Positions 1 to 6,438 of a stretch of 11,105 bases of DNA are shown one piece after another. The notes under the pieces were generated by a model, which had not been told where the DNA came from, did no database searches, and was given only the letters and a program-made list of their open reading frames with translations. Within the stretch, counting starts at the first letter, position 1, and the number at the start of each line of letters is the position of its first letter. Origin of the DNA: Planctomycetota bacterium. Its GTDB lineage: Bacteria > Planctomycetota > UBA1135 > UBA2386. The position numbers were made by a program, and so were the translations under genes. The DNA lies in assembly GCA_947455805.1 (NCBI GenBank), contig CANGSN010000065.1, positions 1 through 11,105 on the forward strand. Reading direction: 5' to 3'.

Positions 1-1088
1 ATCCACCGCGCGACGAAGTGCACGACGCCGTGGCGCGCTGCCGCGCCGCCGGCGTGCGCACGGTGATGGTGACCGGCGACCATCGCCGCACCGGCCTCGC
101 GATCGCGCAGGCGATCGGCATCGCGCGACCCGGCGACGAAGCGGTCGACGGCCAGGAACTGGCGGCGCTCGACGACGCGGCGCTGCGGGCGCGACTCGAC
201 CGCATCGCCGTCTTCGCGCGCGTGCAGCCGGCGCAGAAGCTGCGCATCGTCGCCGCACTGCAGGCGCGCGGCGACGTCGTGGCGATGACCGGCGACGGCG
301 TCAACGACGCACCGGCGCTGGTCCGCGCCGACGTCGGCGTGGCGATGGGGGCGTCGGGCACCGAGGTGGCGAAGGACGCCGCCAAGATCGTGCTGGTCGA
401 CGACGACTTCGCGACCCTGGTCGCCGCCGTCGAGGAAGGGCGCGTCGTCTACGGCAACCTGAAGAAGGCGGTGCTGCTGCTGCTGTCGACCTCGTTCGCC
501 GAGGTGCTGGTGCTGCTGCTGGCGATGGCGCTCGGCTATCCGCCGCCGTTCGCCGCCGTGATGATCCTGTGGAACAACCTCGTCACCGAAGGGCTCGTCA
601 CGGTGAACCTCGTGCTCGAGCCGGCGGAAGGCGACGAGATGCGGCGGCCGCCGACGCCGGTCGACGAGCCGCTGCTCGACCGGGTGCTGCGCGCGCGCCT
701 GTTCGTGATGGTGCCGACGATCACCGCCGTCACGCTCGGTTGGTTCGTCTGGCGGCACGCCGCCGGCGTCGACGCGGCGCAGGTGCGCACCGAGACGTTC
801 ACGCTGCTGGCGTTGTGCGAGTGGTGCAACGTGCTGAACTGCCGCTCGGCGGTGCAGTCGGCGTTCGCGCAGGCACCGTGGCGCAACCCGTGGCTGCTCG
901 GCGGGCTGGTGCTCGGCAACGTGCTGCAGTTCGCCGTCGTCTTCGCGCCGCCGCTGCAGGCGGTGTTCCACACGGTGCCGTTCGGCGTCGCCGAGTTCGT
1001 CGGGCTCGGTCTGGTGGCGTCGCTGGTGCTGTGGGTCGAGGAGCTGCGCAAGCTGCTGGTGCGCCGGCGCGCGTCACCGCGCGGTTGA
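1..1088 (+). CDS. P-type cation-transporting ATPase, C-terminal part (5' end outside window)
   Basis: This is the C-terminal part of an ATP-driven cation pump of the inner membrane. The frame is open from the first full codon at base 3, which begins PPRDEV, the usual P-domain sequence, so the GTG at 18 is internal. Residues are numbered from that GTG. TGD lies at 19-21 and the Mg-binding hinge TGDGVNDAPAL at 91-101. Six membrane helices follow (about 150-173, 178-199, 228-246, 260-277, 291-315 and 323-345), matching M5-M10 of the P2 type. NVLNCRS at 271-277 is a typical M8 motif. Aligned by eye to SERCA, Glu771, Asn796 and Thr799 are kept (E162, N187, T190), Asn768 is Ser159 and Asp800 is Glu191. 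The class (Ca, Mn or another ion) is therefore left open. The phosphorylated Asp and M1-M4 lie outside the window. The gene converges on the SDR gene with one base between the stop codons. Family assignment is certain; substrate is not. Confidence 0.95.
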   Translation, partial: PPRDEVHDAVARCRAAGVRTVMVTGDHRRTGLAIAQAIGIARPGDEAVDGQELAALDDAALRARLDRIAVFARVQPAQKLRIVAALQARGDVVAMTGDGVNDAPALVRADVGVAMGASGTEVAKDAAKIVLVDDDFATLVAAVEEGRVVYGNLKKAVLLLLSTSFAEVLVLLLAMALGYPPPFAAVMILWNNLVTEGLVTVNLVLEPAEGDEMRRPPTPVDEPLLDRVLRARLFVMVPTITAVTLGWFVWRHAAGVDAAQVRTETFTLLALCEWCNVLNCRSAVQSAFAQAPWRNPWLLGGLVLGNVLQFAVVFAPPLQAVFHTVPFGVAEFVGLGLVASLVLWVEELRKLLVRRRASPRG

Positions 1089-1089
1089 C

Positions 1090-1851
1090 TCAGCGACCGG
1101 CGAGGAAGCGAAAGCGCTGGAACAGCCATTCCGGCAGCACGCGCACGATCGCCATGACGAGGCGCCAGTGCCGCGGCAGGTAGACGCGCAAGCGCCGCCC
1201 GGCCATCGCCCGCACGATGCCGCGCGCGACGGCGCGCTTCTCGCCCCACAGGACGTTCTGCGGATGGCCCGCCGACATCGGCGTCGGCACCGGCCCGAGC
1301 TTGATGTCGTGCACGCGCACGCCGCGGTGGAACAGCCGGCTGCGCAGGCCTTCGAGGTAGCAGCTCAGCGCGCGCTTGCTGGCGCCGTAGGTGTAGTTGC
1401 GCGGCCGGCCGCGATCGCCGGCGACCGACGTGATCGCCGCCAGGTGGCCGTGGCCCTGCCGTTCGCAGTAGGTGGCCAGCGGCAGCAGCAGTGCCACCGC
1501 GCTGGTGAAGTTGGCGTCGACGATCTGCCGCGCGTAGGCGACGTCCTGTTCGCTGCGATCCTGGTCGCCGAGCAGGCCGTGCGCGATCAGGGCCTGGTCG
1601 AGGCCGCCGAGGCTGGCGATCGCGCGCTGCACCAGCGGTTCGGCGGCGGCGAAGTCGGTGAAGTCGACGGCGGCGTGGCCGACGACGGCCTGGCCGAGCG
1701 AAGCGACCAGCGCCTGCAGCTTGTGCGGATCGCGGCCGACCAGGAACAAGCGGTCGCCGCGCGCCGCGCACAAGGCGGCGACCTCGGCGGCGATCGCCGA
1801 GTTGGCGCCGAGGATCAAGGTGCGGCGGGGACTGCCGAGTCTCGTCGTCAC
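1090..1851 (-). CDS. SDR-family oxidoreductase, DprE2-like
   Basis: This is a 253-aa NAD(P)-dependent short-chain dehydrogenase. The Rossmann motif GANSAIA lies at 15-21 after strand LIL. The usual NNAG position reads IAHG at 89-92, within IAHGLLGDQ. The catalytic set is N114, S142, Y155 and K159 (YGASK). The signature SVAGDRGRPRNY and the basic, hydrophobic C-terminus (PRHWRLVMAIVRVLPEWLF) are what I know from relatives of decaprenylphosphoryl-2-keto-arabinose reductase (DprE2). Such enzymes reduce a keto-sugar on a polyprenyl carrier at the membrane. The true substrate here is unknown. The start is GTG, chosen because GTGA overlaps the stop of the upstream lipoprotein gene, suggesting translational coupling, and because the Rossmann strand begins at residue 11. 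No FAD-linked DprE1-type oxidase is seen nearby. The family is sure; the subfamily is likely. Confidence 0.93.
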   Translation of the reverse strand: MTTRLGSPRRTLILGANSAIAAEVAALCAARGDRLFLVGRDPHKLQALVASLGQAVVGHAAVDFTDFAAAEPLVQRAIASLGGLDQALIAHGLLGDQDRSEQDVAYARQIVDANFTSAVALLLPLATYCERQGHGHLAAITSVAGDRGRPRNYTYGASKRALSCYLEGLRSRLFHRGVRVHDIKLGPVPTPMSAGHPQNVLWGEKRAVARGIVRAMAGRRLRVYLPRHWRLVMAIVRVLPEWLFQRFRFLAGR

Positions 1852-2285
1852 TTGGCGACGTAGAAGAACGTCAGCGACGCCAGCTTCGCCGCGGTGGCTT
1901 CGTCGATCGGGAACGTGAAGCCCTTCGTCGCCGCCGTGATCGGTTCGCTCTGCACGCGCGTCAGCAGCTGGTCGGCCTTGTCGTAGAGGCCGATGCTGAG
2001 CACGACCTTGTCGAACATCGGGTGCGACTCGGCCCGCTTGAACGGCTGCACCAGCAGCGCCTTGCCGTCCTGCAGCCGGCACTGCCAGCCGACGCTCAGC
2101 TTGGCGCCGCCCTTGGTGCCGGTCGCGACCAGGTGCTCGTTGGTCGCGTCGGCGGTCGTCGGACCATAGGACCACGGCACCGGCCGGTTCTTCGGATCGG
2201 GCGGGGCTCCCTTGCTGCAGGCGGCGACGACCAGAGTGGCAGCCGCGATGGCGAACGAACGGCGGGAACGAGGGCCTGTCAGCAT
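1848..2285 (-). CDS. Small lipoprotein of unknown function (145 aa)
   Basis: The N-terminus is a lipoprotein signal: basic residues (RSRR, 6-9), a hydrophobic stretch (11-22) and lipobox VAAC with Cys23. Ser follows the Cys, which under the usual +2 rule favours the outer membrane. The mature part has a Pro-rich stretch (28-37) and then alternating hydrophobic strands (about 61-141), for example VVLSIGLYDKADQLL, which look like a small beta-sandwich. This loosely recalls FxLYD-type domains, but I do not assign it to a family. The ATG at 2283-2285 is chosen because it alone places a proper signal peptide at the N-terminus; no Shine-Dalgarno sequence is visible. The gene lies 71 bases after the glycosylasparaginase gene and its stop overlaps the SDR start by four bases, so all three are probably co-transcribed. 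Confidence 0.85.
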   Translation of the reverse strand: MLTGPRSRRSFAIAAATLVVAACSKGAPPDPKNRPVPWSYGPTTADATNEHLVATGTKGGAKLSVGWQCRLQDGKALLVQPFKRAESHPMFDKVVLSIGLYDKADQLLTRVQSEPITAATKGFTFPIDEATAAKLASLTFFYVAK

Positions 2286-2356
2286 GGCCGCGACGATCGG
2301 CAGGGGCCGGCCCGATTGCAAGCCACCCGCGCTGCGGCTCGCCGGTGCGCGGACTC

Positions 2357-3370
2357 TCAGCGCGGCGTCACCGGCTGCACTTCGAGCACGCGGCTGCCGG
2401 TCGCCGTCGTCACCGCGAACGGGAACACGCTGTTCGACGCGGCGGCGCCGACGCGACCCTGCTTGTCGACGGCGATGAAGCAGACGTCGAGCTGGTAGCC
2501 GCGTGGATCCTGGCGGGCGATGTGGTGCACCACGTCCTCGCACGCCTGCTGCGGCGTCATGCCACTGCGCATGCGTTCGACGATGAGGCAGGTCGCCGCG
2601 TAGCGCATGACGTTCTCGCCGATGCCAGTGGCACCAGCGGCGCCGACTTCGTCGTCGACGAACAGGCCGCCGCCGAAGATCGGCGAGTCGCCGACCCGGC
2701 CCGGCAGCTTGCCGCCGGCCCCGCTGGTCGAGCAGCCGCCGGCGAGGTGGCCGTCGGCGGCGCGCAGCAGCACGGTCACGGTGTCGTGGCCGCTCGTCTG
2801 CGGTCCCTGCGAACGGTCGCGCGCGCGCCACGCCTGCTTCTTCGCCGAAAGCTCGTCGATCGGCACCGAGGCGATGCCGTGGTCGAGGGCGAACCAGCGG
2901 GCACCTTCGCCGACCAGCATCGCGTGCTTGCCGTGTTCGAGCAGAGCACGCGCGGCGCTGATCGGATGCACGATGCCCTCGAGGCCGGCGACGCTGCCGG
3001 AACGGCGACCCGGGCCGTCGACGATGCAGGCGTCGAGTTGCGCATAGCCGGCGGCGTTGGGCTTGCCACCGAGGCCGACCGAACCGTCGCAGCTCTGCCG
3101 TTCGATCTCGCGGATGCCGGTCTCGATGGCGTCGAGGCGCGAGCCACCGGCGGCCAGCTTGGCCAGCGCCAGGTCGGTCGCGATCTTGCCGAACGGCCAG
3201 GTCGCGATCAGCACCGGGCCGCTCGTGGTGTGGGCATCGGTCGTAGCTGGCGTGGTGCTGCACGCGGCCACTGCGGTCAGGGCGACGGCCGCGCACCAAC
3301 GGCGCACGCGCGAGCGACCGTGCGCGAGCGATCGGGCGGAGGGACGAGCGCTGGCGCGAAACGAAGGCAT
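2357..3370 (-). CDS. N4-(beta-N-acetylglucosaminyl)-L-asparaginase (glycosylasparaginase), lipoprotein form
   Basis: This 337-aa Ntn-hydrolase would split the bond between asparagine and N-acetylglucosamine in glyco-asparagine, and possibly isoaspartyl peptides. It should be made as a precursor that cuts itself between Asp196 and Thr197 (GHDT), making Thr197 the nucleophile. Other family residues sit at the same spacing as in the human enzyme: Thr215 (in GCSTSG), Arg225 and Asp228 (RVGDSP), and Thr248-Gly249 (ATGIGE). The alpha-chain signatures TWPF (57-60) and CDGSVGLGG (94-102) are present, so the enzyme looks intact. Gly-Thr before Ser-Thr is Gly-Cys here (Cys213). A lipoprotein signal (basic to residue 24, hydrophobic 26-36, lipobox VAAC with Cys37) implies a periplasmic or surface location. 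The ATG at 3368-3370 gives a long n-region; a start slightly downstream is possible. The gene sits in a minus-strand block, 33 bases after the 100-aa protein gene. Confidence 0.95.
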   Translation of the reverse strand: MPSFRASARPSARSLAHGRSRVRRWCAAVALTAVAACSTTPATTDAHTTSGPVLIATWPFGKIATDLALAKLAAGGSRLDAIETGIREIERQSCDGSVGLGGKPNAAGYAQLDACIVDGPGRRSGSVAGLEGIVHPISAARALLEHGKHAMLVGEGARWFALDHGIASVPIDELSAKKQAWRARDRSQGPQTSGHDTVTVLLRAADGHLAGGCSTSGAGGKLPGRVGDSPIFGGGLFVDDEVGAAGATGIGENVMRYAATCLIVERMRSGMTPQQACEDVVHHIARQDPRGYQLDVCFIAVDKQGRVGAAASNSVFPFAVTTATGSRVLEVQPVTPR

Positions 3371-3403
3371 GCGGCGGATGCTAGCGCGCGCCGTCGCTCC
3401 GGC

Positions 3404-3706
3404 TCACGGATTGCTCGGCTGCTCGATCAGCTCGACCAGGCCGTTGCGGTCGATGCGCACGCGGCCCTTCTGTTCGAGCGCCTGCCACACCTCGGCCGGG
3501 TACTGCGTCGGCGGCTTGACGGCGACGATGCCGGAGTGCCCGCCCTTGCTCATCGCGTCGTGGCCGAGCCTCGACTCGTCGTCCAGGCGGGTCAGCTTGA
3601 TGCGCTTCTTCAGTGCCTTGACGGCGCGCAGCAGCGTCTCCTTGGTGAACGAGCCGTCCGGGTTCTTCTCGACGAGATTGACCGGTTCCTTGTCGTGCGG
3701 GTCCAT
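3404..3706 (-). CDS. Conserved-looking hypothetical protein (100 aa)
   Basis: I do not recognise a named family. The product is a small, charged, soluble protein without signal peptide or membrane segment. An acidic start (MDPHDKEPVN) is followed by a predicted helix rich in Lys and Arg (about 22-40, KETLLRAVKALKKRIKLTR), a Gly- and His-containing stretch (GHDAMSKGGHSG, 48-59), and a C-terminal part with a helix (70-80) and a strand (RVRIDRNGLVELIEQ) that could form a small wing-like unit. Codons end almost always in G or C and the composition is that of a real protein. The start is the only ATG that gives a compact product; the same frame is open far upstream, but only antisense to other genes. 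It heads the minus-strand block and is divergent from the membrane protein gene at 3752. Confidence 0.75.
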   Translation of the reverse strand: MDPHDKEPVNLVEKNPDGSFTKETLLRAVKALKKRIKLTRLDDESRLGHDAMSKGGHSGIVAVKPPTQYPAEVWQALEQKGRVRIDRNGLVELIEQPSNP

Positions 3707-3721
3707 GCCGGCATCATGCCG
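3704..3721. promoter_or_regulatory. Overlapping palindromes in a divergent spacer (possible operator)
   Basis: The heptamer CATGCCG occurs twice (3704-3710 and 3715-3721) with GCAT between. ATGCCGGCAT (3705-3714) is a perfect 10-base palindrome, and GGCAT-C-ATGCC (3710-3720) is a second, overlapping one. They cover the start codon of the 100-aa protein gene and the 45-base spacer between two divergent genes, where an operator could act on both. No convincing -35/-10 pair is visible. The function is inferred from position only. Confidence 0.3.
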
Positions 3722-3751
3722 CGGGCCGACCGACGAACGACCCCTGAAGCC

Positions 3752-4297
3752 TTGAGCACGAACGCGAAATCCGAACGGCGACCAGGCTGGCTGCGCCGCC
3801 TCGCACGCGGCGTGCTCGCCGTCGTCGCCGCGGTGTGGCTGTTCCTCGAAGAGTGGGTGTGGGACGGGCTCGTCGCGCTGACGAAGTGGATCGCGCGCCT
3901 GCCGGTGTTCCGCGGCCTCGAAGCGCGCATCCAGCGCCTTGGGCCGAAGGCGGCGATGGCGGCGTTCGTCGTGCCGTGGCTGCTGATGCTGCCGGTCAAG
4001 GTGCTCGGCCTGTGGCTGTTCGGCAGCGGCCGGTTCTGGGCCGGCGTCGTCGTCTTCGTCGTCGGCAAGCTGGTCGGCACCGCCGTGCTGGCGCGCCTGT
4101 TCACGCTGACGCGGCCGGCGCTGCTGCAGATCGGCTGGTTCCGGCGGTTGTACGACTGGTTCACGCGGCTGCGCGATCGCGTCTACGCCTACGTGCGTTC
4201 GCTGCGCACCTACCAGGCGGTGCGACGCTGGCTCGGCGCCCTGCGCACGCGCGTGCGGGCGTGGTGGCGGCGGTTGCGCGGCCGGACCGCGGCCTGA
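3752..4297 (+). CDS. Small basic integral membrane protein (181 aa)
   Basis: No named family is recognised. The N-terminus is basic, followed by a hydrophobic segment (17-33) that ends in the acidic pair of FLEEWVWD. An amphipathic stretch leads to two strong membrane helices (about 67-91 and 96-117). The C-terminal third (121-181) is very rich in Arg, Trp and Tyr and should lie in the cytoplasm on the membrane surface. There are no obvious catalytic motifs. The TTG start at 3752 gives MSTNAKSERRP and avoids overlap with the divergent gene; no ATG lies between it and the first helix, so TTG is the best but uncertain choice. It is divergent from the 100-aa protein gene, 45 bases away. The role is unknown; the Arg-rich tail would suit contact with lipid head groups or a nucleic acid (inference). 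Confidence 0.75.
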   Translation: MSTNAKSERRPGWLRRLARGVLAVVAAVWLFLEEWVWDGLVALTKWIARLPVFRGLEARIQRLGPKAAMAAFVVPWLLMLPVKVLGLWLFGSGRFWAGVVVFVVGKLVGTAVLARLFTLTRPALLQIGWFRRLYDWFTRLRDRVYAYVRSLRTYQAVRRWLGALRTRVRAWWRRLRGRTAA

Positions 4298-4465
4298 AGC
4301 GTGCGCAGAGGAATCGGGTCGGGCGCGGGCAGGATCGGCGTAGGATGGCCGTGCCATCGCCGGTCTCGTGCCGCCGTCGTCCGAACGGTGCCGCCGGGCA
4401 CGCCAGCCCGGACACGATCTCCGGTCGCCGTGTGTGGTTCGTCGATCGTTGCCGCTGCACTCCTC
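4298..4465. other. Intergenic spacer with two short stem-loops
   Basis: These 168 bases separate the membrane protein gene from the secreted protein gene. They hold two perfect but short inverted repeats: GATGGC/GCCATC with a 3-base loop (4344-4358) and CCGGGC/GCCCGG with a 6-base loop (4394-4411). Neither has a following T run, so neither is a standard intrinsic terminator, and such repeats are common in GC-rich DNA. The frame of the downstream gene is open through the spacer, but the translation there is Arg/Gly/Pro-rich noise. No promoter could be recognised. Confidence 0.3.
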
Positions 4466-6235
4466 ATGCCGACCCTGCGCCCGCTGCTCCTCTCGCTGTT
4501 CTGCCTCGCCGCTGGCGCCCTGGCCCAGGACGACGCTGCGTGGCGCACGCAGCTGCGCACGCTGACCACGCAGCAGGCACCGGCGCAGCAGCCCGACAAG
4601 GCGGCCCTGCTGCGGCCCGAGTTGGCGTTCCAGCCAAGGCGTCGCTGGGTCTTCTTCCCCGAGATGGCGAAGGATCTCGCCACGGAGGAGCTGCCGGCCG
4701 AGACCGTGCTGCAGGTGCTCGACGAAGGCGGCAAGGCGATGCGGCAAGCGCTCGCCGCCGAGAAGGCCGACAAGGACCTCGGCGCCGCCAGTGCGCTGTT
4801 CGTCGTCTCGCTGTGGCAGTGCGCGACCGGCCAGGAGCTCAGCGAGGAGCAGAGCGACGCGGTGCACGCGCAGGTCGTGCAGGCGCTGGCGACGAAGGAC
4901 GTCGCGGCGATGCGCGATGCCGACAAGCAGCGCTGCTGGGAGATGTGCGTCGGCTACACGACGTGGTTCGCGGCGATGCTCGAGATCGCCACCGAGGAGA
5001 AGCAGACGGCGACGCTGCGCGAGGCCGCGGCGACGGTGTTCACGGCGCTGGTCGGGGCGAAGCCCGGGGACCTGGCGCCGACCGCGCGCGGCTTCGCCGG
5101 CCGCACGTTGCCGGGCAAGCCGGCCGAGAAGCCGGCTGGCAAGCCGAACGAGAAGCCGAACGAGAAGCCGGCTGCGACGGCGCCTTCGGTGCCGGCCGCC
5201 GCGAACGGCGCTTCGCCGCTGCCGGCGACCGGGCCCGCGATCGACGGCATCACCTGGACCGCACCGGCTGGCTTCAGCACCGAGAAGGACGGCGGCACGA
5301 CGATCTACCGCAGCACGCTGCGCGACGTCGAGCGCGACGGCACGCCGCAGGCCAACACCGAGTCGGCGCACCAGGCGGCGATCGGCTTCCTGCCGGTGCA
5401 GACGGCGACGGCCGGGCCGACGGCGCTGTTCGAGCGGCTGTGGCGCGAGCAGTTCGCCGCGTTCGAGCCGGGCGAGACGTTCGTGCACTACCGCGGTCGC
5501 CTGCCGAGCCAGATGGTCGTGCTCTACATGGGGCGCTTCCACCGCCGGCCGAACACGCCGCAGACGATGGGCAACCCGGACACCTACGGGGCGCTGTGGC
5601 TCGTGGATCTGGGCAAGAACCGCGTCCAGCCGATCGTCGCGGTGGTGGAGCCGCGCGATCCCGGGCTCGGCATGGACACCTTCAAGGAGAGTGCGGCGCT
5701 GCAGGCGCTGTGCTTCCCGCTCGGCAAGGTGCTCGACTCCGTGCAGCCGAAGGGTGGCAAGCCGCCGTATCCGGCCGGTGGCTACTTCGCCGCGGCCGAC
5801 CTGCTCGGTGAATGGGAGGAGTCGAGCAGCGCGTTCGGCGGCAGCTACTACAGCACCGTCACCGGCGGCTTCGCCGGCGTCGCGGTGACCGCCTCGTCGG
5901 GCTCGTTCGTGCTGCGGCAGGACGGCACCTACGACTACTCGTTCGGCTACTACGCGGTGAACCCGCAGCTCGGCAACTCGGGTGGCTCGACCAAGCACGG
6001 CGGCACGTTCCAGCTCGACGGCGACGTCGTGCTGGTGAAGCCCAGCAAGCCGATCCCGTACGAGTTCACCTGCTGCGCGGTCGGCATCGGCCGCGTGGTG
6101 ACGCCGAAGGGCGATCGCCGCGTGCTGGTCACCGTCAGCAAGCACCAGAACGGCGGCTTCCAGCAGATGCCGCTGATCCCGAACGGCAACGCCTGCGACA
6201 GCACGCTCGCGTTCTACGTCGAGAAGGCGAAGTAG
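4466..6235 (+). CDS. Secreted protein of unknown function, three regions joined by a Lys-Pro linker (589 aa)
   Basis: A Sec signal peptide covers residues 1-20 (hydrophobic core LLLSLFCLAAG, cleavage after ALA, mature start QDD), so the protein is exported. Region 1 (about 22-205) is mostly helical and contains W117, C119, C157, W158 and C161. Next comes a linker of five [GE]KP[AN] units (217-236) and a Pro/Ala stretch. Region 2 (about 258-425) begins ITWTAPAGFSTEKDGG and reads as an alpha/beta fold, loosely like PsbP/DUF1795-type proteins. Region 3 (about 445-589) is beta-rich and Gly-rich, with the paired cysteines C536-C537 and the pattern GTYDYSFGYY...GGTFQLDGDVVLV that resembles lipocalin-like small beta-barrels. 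No catalytic motif is evident. The ATG at 4466 is chosen because the signal peptide starts there. I recognise no family for the whole protein; the domain comparisons are impressions, not assignments. Confidence 0.85.
   Translation: MPTLRPLLLSLFCLAAGALAQDDAAWRTQLRTLTTQQAPAQQPDKAALLRPELAFQPRRRWVFFPEMAKDLATEELPAETVLQVLDEGGKAMRQALAAEKADKDLGAASALFVVSLWQCATGQELSEEQSDAVHAQVVQALATKDVAAMRDADKQRCWEMCVGYTTWFAAMLEIATEEKQTATLREAAATVFTALVGAKPGDLAPTARGFAGRTLPGKPAEKPAGKPNEKPNEKPAATAPSVPAAANGASPLPATGPAIDGITWTAPAGFSTEKDGGTTIYRSTLRDVERDGTPQANTESAHQAAIGFLPVQTATAGPTALFERLWREQFAAFEPGETFVHYRGRLPSQMVVLYMGRFHRRPNTPQTMGNPDTYGALWLVDLGKNRVQPIVAVVEPRDPGLGMDTFKESAALQALCFPLGKVLDSVQPKGGKPPYPAGGYFAAADLLGEWEESSSAFGGSYYSTVTGGFAGVAVTASSGSFVLRQDGTYDYSFGYYAVNPQLGNSGGSTKHGGTFQLDGDVVLVKPSKPIPYEFTCCAVGIGRVVTPKGDRRVLVTVSKHQNGGFQQMPLIPNGNACDSTLAFYVEKAK
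5114..5173 (+). repeat. 12-base tandem repeat encoding a Lys-Pro linker
   Basis: Five in-frame 12-base units encode GKPA, EKPA, GKPN, EKPN and EKPA (residues 217-236 of the secreted protein). The units are close to identical at the DNA level, mostly differing in the first and last codon, so copy number could change by slippage without a frameshift. Such Pro- and Lys-rich stretches usually act as extended spacers between folded domains. Confidence 0.85.
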
Positions 6236-6438
6236 CGCGCCGGCCGGCGCCAACGTCGCGGCGGCGGTGCGCGTCGCTCTGCGCGGCAACCTGTGCCGCC
6301 CGGTCGTCACCGTGCTGTGCGACGCCTGGGATCGCTACCGCAGCAAGCCGCGGATGCAGAACTGGCCGCCGGCGTCGTGACGCGTGCGCGGCGCAGCCGA
6401 CGCGTGCCTGCCGCCGCCGCGCGTGGCAGACTGCGGGC
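6236..6438 (+). other. Spacer holding a possible gene remnant or short ORF (GTG 6267 to TGA 6380)
   Basis: Between the secreted protein and glycosyltransferase genes, one frame (GTG at 6267, TGA at 6378-6380) encodes 37 residues with a protein-like mix: LRGNLCRPVVTVLCDAWD and then RYRSKPRMQNW. Nearly all its codons end in G or C, whereas first and second positions vary, as in real genes here. It has no Shine-Dalgarno sequence, no recognised family and no better start. It could be the tail of a decayed gene, a very small gene, or chance. The rest of the spacer (6381-6438) shows nothing. Confidence 0.2.

Noticed and set aside
536..1771. Long minus-strand open frame antisense to the ATPase and out of frame with the SDR gene
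   Set aside because: Arg/Pro/Ala-rich translation with no domain; it is a GC-driven shadow of the two real genes.
4344..4411. Two 6-bp stem-loops as intrinsic terminators
   Set aside because: No T run follows either stem and short GC stems are frequent here; kept only as a spacer description.
3404..6310. 968-codon minus-strand open frame
   Set aside because: Only the last 100 codons make a sensible protein. The rest is antisense to two plus-strand genes, one of which has a clear signal peptide, and its composition is typical of antisense GC-rich DNA.
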